Assembly: GCA_002104985.1 (NCBI GenBank)
Contig: MCGO01000045.1
Span: forward strand, 248,001-312,000
Length of the DNA: 64,000 nt
Origin: Rhizoclosmatium globosum
Taxonomy: Eukaryota > Chytridiomycota > Chytridiomycetes > Chytridiales > Chytriomycetaceae
Direction of reading: 5' to 3'
Part shown: positions 41,978-52,041 of the stretch, in pieces
Numbering within the stretch: the first letter of the stretch is position 1
Layout: each line of letters begins with the position of its first letter
Made by a program: the position numbers and the translations under genes
The notes under the pieces: model-generated
The model's database searches: none
What the model was told of the DNA's origin: nothing
Seen by the model: the letters and a program-made list of their open reading frames with translations, nothing else

Positions 41978-43333
41978 TTGCTATTTGTTTGGTGGTGATT
42001 TATGTGAATTTATCGAAATTTATGGACTGGCTATTTATCAATAAACTGTTTATTAGAAATAAACTGAAAAAGCTGTTTATGTCAAATAAACTATTTATCA
42101 ATAAATCGTTTTTTTCACAAATTCCATAAACAGTTTATCACAATCCATAAATAGCCATAAATTCCATAAATTCCATAAGTAGCTCTGGCCCAATTTTTGG
42201 ACCTGTTTATCACCATTTCCCACCAATTCCACCAACAATAAAAAGATGATATAATACATTTTACATTTGTTTATTTGAACACACCAGACAAGAGATAGTA
42301 ATATTAAAGGAGAAGGGATTCAAGGTGACAGAAGCTCACACTAGGGGAATCGGCAGTCATCGCTCAATACACTACTCACTGTTACAACACCAATTCAAGC
42401 AGTGAGAAGCATTAGTAGAAGCAGTAGTGCGATGCAAAGTTTGAAAGTTGGGTATGGATTGGAAGGGACAGTGTCAGGCACTGACAAAAGAGAGATGGTG
42501 ACAAAGAACAAACATAGAGAGACGTGTGAGGGAAGGGCAAACGGGGAAGAATGCAGCAGATACAGAAAGGGAAAGGGGAGAGGCGTACAGAAAGGTCATT
42601 GTGTGCGCAAGATGAGTGAGTTGTGAGCTTGAAGGGTGGGAGGGTTTGGAACTTGGAGAAAAAAAGTGGAAGGAGGGAGGCAGGGAGGGAGGTGGAGCTC
42701 ACAGGCTGATTGAATTCAAATTGGAAAATTTTGTAACACAGCCACGCTGCCATCTTCATTTCCACCAACTTTTTCCTTCTCGAACTCAAGTACCTGGCCC
42801 TGCGCATACCACCAAGTGCTGCCGTTGTTGTCTTCACTTTCATTGTTGAACGCATCAACGGCAGACATGTCCCTACCCTCTATTCCGGTCTGCTGGAAGC
42901 CAGTCGCCCCTATTTCTCTTTTCCCTTCTCGTCTCTCATCCACTCCCTACTTCCATTGCATCAACTTGATACTTGTATTTCGTTTGTTAAATCCTGGATG
43001 AGATTGATGGTTTATTTCACTCACAAGCAACAAAGTACCTGATTGTTGGTATTGCGACTACTCTTGCACTGGACTTGAATTGAGGGCATTTGAGCCGCGT
43101 CTCCTTTGCTCTGTAATCATTGCTATCTTTCCTAACATTGTTTGAATATCAATAAACCAATTTCTGACCTATGTTACCCTGTTTTTGAATTTATTGCTGT
43201 TTATGGCTATTTATGGCCGGAATTTATCAATAAACAGCTCTGAGCTATTTATCAATAAACAGGGAAAGCGAATTTATTGATAAATAGGCATTTCAGGAAA
43301 TAAACAGTTTATTGATAAATAGGCCAAAAACTG

Positions 43334-43355
43334 TTTTTGCTCGCTGAACGGGGCC
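43334..43355 (-). repeat. right terminal inverted repeat of the Harbinger-like element
   Basis: On the minus strand GGCCCCGTTCAGCGAG followed by C and an A run. Differs from the left end at two positions in 22. Confidence 0.8.
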
Positions 43356-43437
43356 TAAAATTTGAAAATTGATATTTTGGTCTCTTTGATTTATTTAAAT
43401 GAATCCAAAATAATGCAATTTAACACAAACGATTTTA

Positions 43438-45081
43438 TCAGTACTCTGTTTGATTATTTTCCATCAACCATTTCACAATTCCACGATTCCCGGGAGCGTG
43501 CAGGACAAAATGCCCCTTCTGATACCAGTTCCTCACGTTTCCAACTTTCCCAAAATAATAGGAATTGATCAAAGTCGATCTCTCATACTCCAAATCAACC
43601 AAATGCCTCCGAATCCCAATCTCATCGTTCTTCCACATCTGACTGATACTCCCTTGTTCGCGATAATAGAGATCCCGCTTTTCATCTTGAATCCACCGCG
43701 GAATGAAAACCTGTCGCGTCCAGTCACTAGACCGCAAAAAGAAGCTTCCAGCATTGAATCCGTTCCAGTCCCTCGAAATAACGATATCCGCATGCTCATG
43801 CCCGACTTCCAAGATTAAATTCCCTAACAGCACGCGTAAATCAATATCCCCGTTCATTATAAATGCGTCAGTCGCGTCCAAAAGCCAAATCCAGTCATAC
43901 ATCTCCACCAACTCCTTTGCGTCGAACGCCTTCTGCCACACGGGATGAGATGCGCGCGATTTAGTCTGGAAGTATTGTTCACATCCCCACTTTATGCAGT
44001 ACCGGTCGCGATTACTGAGAACCCTTGTGGTAGATGGATCCCACCACGTTGTATTTGTGATGAGGGTGTAAATGACGATTCGGGATGTCCAAGTATTTGA
44101 TTGGAGCATTATCTGAAATTCGGTGTGGTTTGAGGGTATGATAGCCACTTCCGATCTTCCAGTTTGGAGTTTTTGTATGTGGTGAATTGAATGAACTGCT
44201 GACTTCCAGATTCTTTGAACATATGACAAGTTTGAATCGGAAGAACTATATTCGGATCGTTCCAAAAGTCGTGGCGAAATATCAAAGCAAGACCATATGA
44301 TTCGTCAGTTACGTTGTTGAGAATGATGGTTGAGGGAAGTTTTATCCATTTCCGCTGACCCGCGCGTTGAAAGTATTCGTATAATAACCCACGTTCCAGC
44401 GAAGAAGAGTTTATAAAACGGGGTATTTGAGCAACGAGACGATTCATAAGCCTTACGATGGCTTAAACAGCATCAGAGATGAATCAAGGGAGCCTTCGAC
44501 AGTTTTCACGGTTCCAAAGAAGTTTGGAATGCTGTATGAATACTGAAAAAGATTTGCGATGTCCCCAATCAATATTGAGTTGCTTTCAAGGAACAGGACC
44601 TCGTCGTAAATCCCTTCCAGTCCAAAGAGCAACAATTTTGAGAAGCAAGAGCGACAAGAAGTTCCAGAGTTTGGAATCAATTCAGGCAGATGAAGCAATC
44701 TGCTACCCAACGTAAAAGCGATTTCTTCTTTTGAAATCCCAAGAATCCAGTCACAGCAACGACAAATTCAACGTCTCTCCGTTTCTGGAGCATAAAAGTG
44801 TGTGCCAAGACGACAACGTCGGCAAAACTGGTATCGAATTCCCGCTTGGACTCATTTGCGGCGAAGAGTGTAACAACAGCACGTTTCGCAAAAGGCCGCC
44901 TTATTGATGGCGGATTGAAGGTGAAGCTTGGTTGAATGACTGATGGTTGCTCAAAGCGACTGCTTGAAGACCACCTCGAAGGAGTAAGAAGATAGAATCC
45001 CCATGCAAGGTTGAGTAAAGCAACAATGCATATACGAGTCCAATACGCTCGTAGGAACCATGAGACAGTTCCCGTTTTCAT
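43438..45081 (-). CDS. two-domain glycosyltransferase (GT8-like + GT34-like), type II membrane protein
   Basis: ATG at 45081. A signal anchor (RICIVALLNLAWGFYLL) is followed by a GT8/glycogenin-like half, VVTLFAANESKREFD, VVVLAHTFM, CFSKLLLFGLEGIYDEVLFL, whose DxD position reads LESNS and is probably non-catalytic. The C-terminal half matches the GMA12/MNN10 (GT34) pattern: YDWIWLLDATDAFIMNG (metal-binding DxxD/DxD site), VISRDWNGFNAGSFFLRSS, REQGSI and KGHFVLHAPGN. A Golgi glycan or cell-wall mannosyl/galactosyl transferase role is expected. Three one-base losses are apparent, near 44695, 44455 and 44250, at borders of otherwise continuous homology with the divergent paralogue. No intron is seen. 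Confidence 0.65.
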
Positions 45082-45126
45082 TGAAGTGGTGGAGTGGAAA
45101 ATCAGATGGAAAATTGACAGCCGCGA
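45082..45126. promoter_or_regulatory. 45-bp divergent gap between two paralogous glycosyltransferase genes
   Basis: Only 45 bases separate the two ATGs, so the core promoters must overlap each other or the first codons. No clear motif was identified. The inverted paralogue arrangement implies co-regulation. Confidence 0.45.
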
Positions 45127-46940
45127 ATGCAATCACTGAAACCAAGGCGGGACAGCCTCCGTAGAGCGTTTTTGTCCGTCTTGGCACTTTCAATTATCCT
45201 CAATGTACTCGTGGCTTGGTCTTACTTATCGGGCGATGGCCTGATTATGCTGGGGCCCTCGATCCACCGCAACAGCAACTACGGCCTCAATTGAAAGCAT
45301 CATCTCGATCCTGTAAACTTCGTCCATCCAATATTCACATGAGCTATCATTTCTTTCCTGGTTCTGCACGGAAGCCTTTCAAACAGAAAGCCGTCATAAC
45401 AATCTACGCTGCTAACGAGTCCCGCAAAGAATACGACTCGCATTTCGCAGATGTTTTAATTCTGGCGCATTCATTCATAAGAGGCCATCAAACCGAAGAA
45501 GTCGAATTCGTAGTTGCTTATACCGGGAAGATGTCTCTTCGGAAGCAACGCAGCTTAATCAACCTTGGAGCGCGTTTACTGCATCTGCGACATTTAGGTC
45601 CGTCATCGACTTCATCTCAGACAAAGCCGTGTCACTCTTGCTTTTCCAAAATCTATCTGTTTGGATTGGAACACTCTTTTCAACAGATTCTCTACTTGGA
45701 CAGCAGTCTGTTTCTGAGACAATCCGCAACGTCTATATCATCCATCTTTTCATACAGTTATCCTCTTCAGAAGCCTTCGAAAGCGGTAATATGATTGCCG
45801 CTGTGCGCTCTCTCGCTTCGTCAAACAAAACGCTCGACACATCTCTTTTATTGATTACACCATCCCTGGCTCTCATGCACAAATTACTTTATCTTGCTCC
45901 AAAGTACTATAATTCTTCACACACCGATGAACCGCTCTATGCTGAAGTATTCCATACATCTCCTTGTCGAAATTGGACTCGTTTACCCACCTCATTCAAC
46001 CTTCAAAATATCCATGACGCGAAACGTTTATCGCACGCCGTCACTGTTCAGCAACACTCATTTTGGAATTCCCCAGCACCAATCCAAGGAACACCCTTGA
46101 CCTCCCTCTATAGAGAATGGACAGAGTCAATAGAAGCTTTGTTTCATACTCAAATGCAACAGCAAGGATTCTCGGACGTGAACCTCGTTCCTAAAGACCA
46201 CACCTCGTTTCACCTGATGTTACGAGCCAATACATGGACCGCACGTTTCGTGATATACTCGCTCCTCACACAGTGGACAGACAGGGACCAACCAATACGC
46301 GTTGTGTCAAATCGAGAACGATATTGTGCCTTGTATCCTGGAACCTGTTTCCATTACCTTCAAACAAAGAGCGACGCGTCCATCCAGTTTGGCAGAAAGC
46401 GTATGATACAAAACTTTTCTGGAAGAGTATGATTGGATATGGCTGTTGGATGCGTCTGATGCGTTGATCATGAATGGACATGTTGATTTGCGAGTGCTTC
46501 TCGCGTCGCTTGTGCTGGAGACTGAATCGCCTCATGATATTGATATTGTATATCGAAAGACACAAATGGATTTAATGCTGGGAGCTTCTTCATCAGGTCA
46601 AGTGATTGGACTCGGCAAGTATTTGTTCGTAACTGGCTGCGGGATGAAGCAGCGGATTACTGGCAGAAGGAACAAGATAGTATTGTTTTTATGTGGAAGA
46701 AGAATGAAACTGGGATCAAAAAGCGGTTGGTTGGATTGCCACAAGAGAGGTCTAGGCTGTTCAACAGCTATATCTTTGGTGAGTGACATTGGATTCACTA
46801 TTTTCTGCTTTGATTGACCGTGAATGTGTACAGGTGGTGGCGTTCAATATGAAGTTGGGGACTTTGTGGTACACACACCGTCACAAGGATGGGGACCACT
46901 TACGCATTGGCTTAGAGAAACAAAACAACGAGAGTTTTGA
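45127..46940 (+). CDS. two-domain glycosyltransferase (GT8-like + GT34-like), divergent paralogue
   Basis: ATG at 45127 gives an Arg-rich head and the anchor AFLSVLALSIILNVLVAWSYL. The GT8-like half has AVITIYAANESRKEYDSHFAD, LILAHSF, CFSKIYLFGLEHSFQQILYL with DSS in place of DxD. The GT34-like half has LLDASDALIMNGHVDLRVLL, then, in a shifted frame, the NGFNAGSFF and EQDSIVFMW segments seen intact in the paralogue. One GT-AG intron (46779-46833) precedes the last exon, which reads FNSYIFG, GGVQYEVGDFVVHTPSQGWG and ends at the TGA 46938-46940; the minus-strand paralogue lacks this intron. At least four one-base losses are visible (near 45205, 45760, 46400 and 46560). Likely Golgi type II enzyme. 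Confidence 0.62.
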
Positions 46941-47062
46941 ATATGATTTTAAAGAATGCCCCCACATCCAACTCGTCAGCCCAAGTGGCAAAGGACCCAC
47001 GATTTGTTCCTCAATCAAAACTCAACAGATCCACATTCAAAACACACTGACATCACTAACCC

Positions 47063-48672
47063 ATGATTTCGCAGTTTGGCACTTCCTGTCCGGGCTTCTC
47101 TGACTACAAAGGCGCACGATCTGACATGTACCGCCAGACGCTGTTCTCGGTGTTCCACTCGCACGACCGCCTCGAGATCCCGGTGATGCAGCGCCGGTTC
47201 TGCTGGGGCGACGAGCAACTTGATCGGTGGGTCGTGGACTCGATGCGCGTCGCCCTGATGTCCGCAAAGAAGAACGGACGCAGTGGCGACTCGGTTGGTG
47301 GCGATTCGGAAAGTGACAGCGACTCGGACAGCGACGACGAGGACAAATCAAATGAACCGGATTTGGAAACCATCAAGAACCAACTGGACTCAGCTTCATC
47401 ACAAGGCGCTATCGTCCCCCAATCATGTACAAGGTCTATGCTGCAAATCCAAAACACTATCCCTTTGCTGCCAGAAATGCTAAATTAGCCAGATTCCGCG
47501 TGAGAGATGACAACAGCTCTTTGCTTATTGTAGATGGACAACAGCGTTTGGTGGTTACTACCATGCTTATTGCCTCAATTCGAGATGCCATTCTCAACCA
47601 CAGAGACTGGGAAATGAATCAAGAATTATGCAAGGAGCATCTAGACGCTATTCATTCTGCTCTCTTCTCGACGCCAATCGATCTCCTTTCTCTTCCGCAA
47701 ATTGTTGCTTCGCTCAAAGAAGGCGACATTCTCAAGGAAGCACGACTGATCCCAAGTTACCCCGATCGCCTTGTCTTCTACAATCTCCTTTGCCGCGATG
47801 GAATTCCATTGGCAAAAAATGCCTCCAGAGACCACGCCTCTTTCCGTACGTTTGCTGCACGTTCACAATTTGCGGCTTTCACTGCAAATCTCACTATCCC
47901 TCAGCTCTGTAATCTTGCGCACTCTTCCCTCTGTGGTGTTTCAGTCATGTCCAACTATTTGATTGCTCCAAACCTGAATCTTTGCCAAGTATTCCAATGG
48001 TTTCAAGAGCTGGGCATAAAAGGTTCAGGACTCTTGGGAAACAAATCCCCCGGTGTTGGTTTCCACACTCTCGACTTTGTCAGAAACTTTTTCATGAGTG
48101 TTTGCATGGATTATGAGTTGGAAATTCAAAATCGATTGTATCATCTTCTGTGGTACCAGCCTATCGAACGTATTGTCGGCCTGGATTGGGAACGCTTTGA
48201 TTCACTGTTAGACCGTTACATGACATCGTTCGAGTCTACTACGAGAATAAAGGATCCAAAGGAAGATCCATTGGTTCCAGAGGATGTCGCCACTGCGGCA
48301 GAATTTATGAACGACCCCAATGTCGAAATGTACACACGATTCCTGGTCTATTTCTATCAACACTGCCTCAATCCCACCGGTTTACCTAAAATCACAGAAA
48401 GTTCAGACATATACGATGATGATGATGATGATGAAGTGGTTGTGATTGAAGACGACGATTATTTGCGAGACTTGCAAAGTCCTGGTAATGGCACAAGTAG
48501 GCCAGCATTCGTCCTTTCCAATCCAGAAATTTTCAAGCTGCTTAATCAATTTGAAAATGATGCAAAAGATCCCTCGGCAGTTGATCCGGATGCGTTGTTG
48601 GAAGCGAGTAAACTGAGTTTGTTAGGATTTATTCGCCATTTTGTCTGGTATGCGCAAATTACAAAATGGTAA
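47063..48672 (+). CDS. DUF262 (GmrSD/ParB-fold) domain protein
   Basis: The N-terminal motif IPVMQRRFCWGDEQLDRWVVD and, about 115 residues later, LLIVDGQQRLVVTTMLIASI are the two signatures of DUF262, the ParB/Srx-fold nucleotidase domain of bacterial defence proteins such as GmrSD, BrxU and SspE. Between them is an acidic insert rich in Ser, Asp and Glu (encoded about 47285-47360). The C-terminal 300 residues are mostly helical, with a run of six Asp and acidic patches (SSDIYDDDDDD, VVVIEDDDYL), and no HNH nuclease motif is visible. One C is missing from a C-run near 47430. No intron. The role in a fungus is unknown; transfer from bacteria followed by fungal-style acidic inserts is possible. 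Confidence 0.68.
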
Positions 48673-48734
48673 CTTCAGATTTATTGTAACGAATAAAATG
48701 ATTATAAAATGAGTAAAACGAATTATTTGCACCA

Positions 48735-50132
48735 TTACTTTGCATCTTCAATGGCCTTTGCAACTTCAACTTCGCAGTCAAACAAGCTGTAGAGCGAAAA
48801 CATACCAGCATTAGCGGCATGAATCACAAGCCTAAAAACAAAGTGATTCAAGTTTCCACCAAAGATTGGAGTTGTCGCAACTGTCTTTGTACGAATATTC
48901 CTGGCTTGATTTGCCGCTCCAGTGCCGCGAGGAACACGGATTTTGGAATATAACGCCAAGACCTTGTCCCAATCTTGACCTTGAGGATAGCGCTTGAACA
49001 AAGCAAGAAGAGTGCCAACATCCTCAAGCCCAGTTAATAATCCAATACCTGCATTGGGAACCATTCCATGTGCCGCATCTCCAACCAACAACACACGTCC
49101 CTTGTGATACGTTTCCATATCTGGCAAGTCGTAAATACTTGCTGCAGAAACACGGAAAGCACAACGCATCATTTTCTCAACATGAGGCGCAACGCCCCAC
49201 TCATGAAGCAAGTCAGCCAACCGTCCCGCGTGTTTTGGCAAATCCGTATATGGACGGTAAGAAGCGGACTTGTCTTGTTCCTCCTTGTCTCCAAAAGTGC
49301 TAACTTGAACCGCGGCAATGTCTTCGGACGCTTGAACACCGCAGCAAATAGTTTACGGTCGCGGTCAACGTAGAATGCGCATTCCTCGGTTTCTTTGAGG
49401 TTGATTTGATGCTCTTTATGTTTACGACTCCAATGTGACCCATGGAACCAGTGAACGTTGCGGTAAGGTTCTCGCCAAATACTCGACGACGTGTTGCGGA
49501 GTGCATTCCGTCAGCGCCGATAAGCAGGTCTCCGGTAGCAGTTGTTCCATCAACAAACGTTGCAGTCACAGACCCTTCGCCTTGCTCAATGGTTGCGAGC
49601 TTTTTACCAATGTGGGTTTTGATACCTACCTTGTGGCATGCCTTGATGAAGATGCTGTGAAGCTGGGAGTTTCGTTAGCGTTAATGGGTAATCATATTGG
49701 TTAAGCTCTTACTCTCGAACGCAGGATTTGAAGGGGAGAAAGAAGCTTTGGATCCGTTTCGCCAGCAGTTCGATTGGCGATACGAGTGTCAGAGACGATC
49801 GGTGCGGATCCGTCATCTTGTGCCAGGATACATATGGTGATATGGTTCCAGCCGCAATGCACTCATCCAGCAATCCAAGGTCTTCAAGACACGGAGTCCT
49901 CCCGCATGAATCAATACGGAACCTAATAGTTACATAGTTAACATTTGGTCAAGGCATATCATCACAATCGTTCACCTCCAGTCTCTCCAAACTCAATGGC
50001 TTCGCCTCTCATCACAACCTCCATTGGTTCAATTTGGTCATACAAAGCACATGGAATGCCCGCTTGGTGGAGCGCAATGGCTGTAGCAGCACCAACAAGG
50101 CCGCTGCCGACAATGATGACACTTGGAGTCAT
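48735..50132 (-). CDS. FAD-dependent monooxygenase, copy H (several frame breaks)
   Basis: Exons 49976-50132, 49713-49922 and 48735-49662. ATG at 50132 leads into VIIVGSGLVGAATAIALHQAG; GADGMHSATRRRV and VGDAAHGMVPNAGIGL are present. Exon 2 is 210 nt, two short of the norm, from one-base losses near 49880 and 49815. Exon 3 has two more, near 49420 (after VVNIK) and 49330 (before ASEDIAAVQVSTF). With four breaks it is the most damaged of the otherwise full-length copies. It lies alone between the DUF262 gene (convergent, 62 bases away) and an unrecognised gene on the same strand. Confidence 0.72.
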
Positions 50133-50201
50133 GTTTTTTTGTTGGCAAATTGGGACAATCACCAATCTCCACCTGAGTCGGATCCATCTCCGTTTTCAGC
50201 G

Positions 50202-51020
50202 TCAAGACTCATAAAGCAACATTCTTTCAATTGAAGGCGATTTATTACTTTTTGTTACTCGTTTACGACTCCACGTTCCAAAGACGATATACCCCACAGC
50301 AATAAATGATGCTGCCATCGCCAGCGATTTGGCTGTTTCGCTTGATATTCCTTGTTTTATAATTGTAGTAACCTTACTCACGATTTTATCCGGGTGTCCA
50401 CTGCTAGAAAGTTCATTATCGTTGTCAAGTCCAGTACCAACATCTTTCTGATTCACAACGATTGCACTTTCCTCATCATCAGAAAACAGAGGAATTGAGC
50501 GTCTTCTAGCAACCCTCCAACAAGGCAGCTTCCGTTTCGTCAAATAATGCATCCAATCCACCGCCCACATCCCTTACTGCTGCATTTACAAACTTGAGTT
50601 CAGATTCCTGCCTCTTCAAAAGCTCTTTGTCTGTTTGCCATGGAGGTAAATCTGCATCAATGGGCGATGAACTATTTTTGGAAATGTCTGCAACAACAGT
50701 CTTGTACGATGGCGGACGTTCGGTGGCGTGAGAGGAGAAGAATACGATAGAGTCTCGTCTGATTGGGGAATACATGCTGATATGGGGTTGGAAGATGTCT
50801 TTGGAGATTCTCATATTCCAGGTCAATCAAGCTTTCCAGCGGCGAATCGGCGAAGCTGCTAAGAGAAGCAAGGTGCGGCAGTGTTTCGTCGTTCAATAAT
50901 TCTTGTGATTGAAGTGCGTCTGTGTACCAGGGTACTGGCGAAAGGGGCGGGGTGATTCTCGAAGTGGATAAAGGATGAGGGAGCAGGAGCTAACGACGCC
51001 CCAGAGACCAGTGCCATCAT
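50202..51020 (-). CDS. unrecognised protein with C-terminal membrane anchor
   Basis: No family recognised. ATG 51020 (MMALVSGASLAPAPSSFIHF) is favoured. Frame changes near 50940, 50760 and 50515 must be allowed to join acidic, Ser-rich segments such as LNDETLPHLASLSSFADSPL, SSPIDADLPPWQTDKELLKR and FVNAAVRDVGGGLDALFDE. The C terminus is a single hydrophobic helix, LAMAASFIAVGYIVF, followed by basic residues, the layout of a tail-anchored protein of ER, mitochondrion or peroxisome. Divergent from the next gene with about 100 bases between starts. Confidence 0.4.
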
Positions 51021-51123
51021 TGTTCGTGTTGGAGATACTTCTCTCGCTTTAGATTTTGTGTTGAAGGGAGTGGAAACAAGTGGCCGGGGAAGCATTTGGA
51101 TTAAGTTGGTGTTTCTATTCAAA

Positions 51124-51868
51124 ATGAACTTTGACACCCAAACTGAATCACAACCTTTACTCTCCACCCGCGACGCATCAGAACTCAATATTGAATCGGA
51201 ACTGCTTCTCCAGGATGCCAATAAAGGACTTGATGATCCTCAACAAGATATCACTGTCGAAACTATGCAAACCCAGCTGGATGCTTACAGACTTGCCGTG
51301 GCTCATGTAGATAAGCTTCTTGATACGCAAACTGAGCTCAAGTCTCGAATAGCTATTCAGACGAGGAAGTTTGCGGAAGCTCAGCATCGGATACAATCCC
51401 AATCACAACATTGACAACACCAGCACATAAACAATATGGTCATTGGGCTCTATTGGCAGTTCACGAAGAGCTTAGGGCGGCTGGAAAGAAAACACACGTG
51501 ATTGATGCCACACTCTCGACAAAGCTCAATCCCCATGAAGACTCCCATATTCAAACTGATTCAGAATACTGTGACTTATTAAATCATCTGATTGAGTTGG
51601 AAACAAAGCTTGGCGATTTAAAAAGGGTGCTGGCAAGCCAAGCGGTCAATGTTATTCGATTGAAACATGAGTTGAGACGAGCAAACGTGTCATCAATCTC
51701 AGGAAACGGGAAGAAATGTACAGAAGATACTGTTCAGGAATTCAAAGTAATGGTGAGACTGAAACGTTACAAGCTGAACATGATTCCCCAAAACCAGAAG
51801 AGAAAAGGAAGAAACAAAAGCTCGATGAGGAAATCAATAAAAGATGTTTTTCAGTTTGTTGTGCATAA
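51124..51868 (+). CDS. unrecognised coiled-coil protein
   Basis: ATG at 51124 (MNFDTQTESQPLLSTRDASE). Heptad-rich stretches include VETMQTQLDAYRLAVAHVDK, LKSRIAIQTRKFAEAQHRIQ and, after a frame change near 51410, LLNHLIELETKLGDLKRVLA. A second change near 51750 gives a highly charged tail (KPEEKRKKQKLDEEINKR) ending FSVCCA at the TAA 51866-51868. About 245 residues. It could be a structural or adaptor protein; no motif decides. It lies 173 bases upstream of the TIR/Sel1 gene on the same strand, so a functional link is possible but unsupported. Confidence 0.4.
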
Positions 51869-52041
51869 GGTGGCTTAATGAATATAGCTGAAAGAGCACG
51901 TTTTCCGAAAACGTTCTGGTCCATGAAAGACCAAAGCCACGTGTCCGCAGATGAAATCATTAGTCCGATGCTCAGCCGCCGACCACGTTGCTTTGTGATC
52001 CTTTCTTGGATTCCTCCACGTTTTTCCCCACCAAATCGAGA

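Larger units (their letters stand above)
41956..43355. mobile_element. non-autonomous PIF/Harbinger-like DNA transposon (1400 bp)
   Basis: Terminal inverted repeats begin GGCCCCGTTCAG on both ends and continue GAG then a run of A, about 22 bases with two mismatches. The flanks carry a TAA duplication at 41953-41955 and 43356-43358. Three-base TWA duplications and GGCC/GGGCC..GTTCAG/GTTCGG ends are typical of PIF/Harbinger and Tourist-like elements. Both subterminal regions (about 42000-42200 and 43190-43340) are packed with TTTATCAATAAAC and its complement GTTTATTGATAAA. The middle has no frame resembling a DDE transposase or a Myb-like partner protein, so an autonomous relative must supply them. 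Confidence 0.8.

Noticed and set aside
42402..42858. Coding sequence within the Harbinger-like element
   Set aside because: The short frames are low-complexity, lack DDE or Myb-like motifs, and overlap on both strands.
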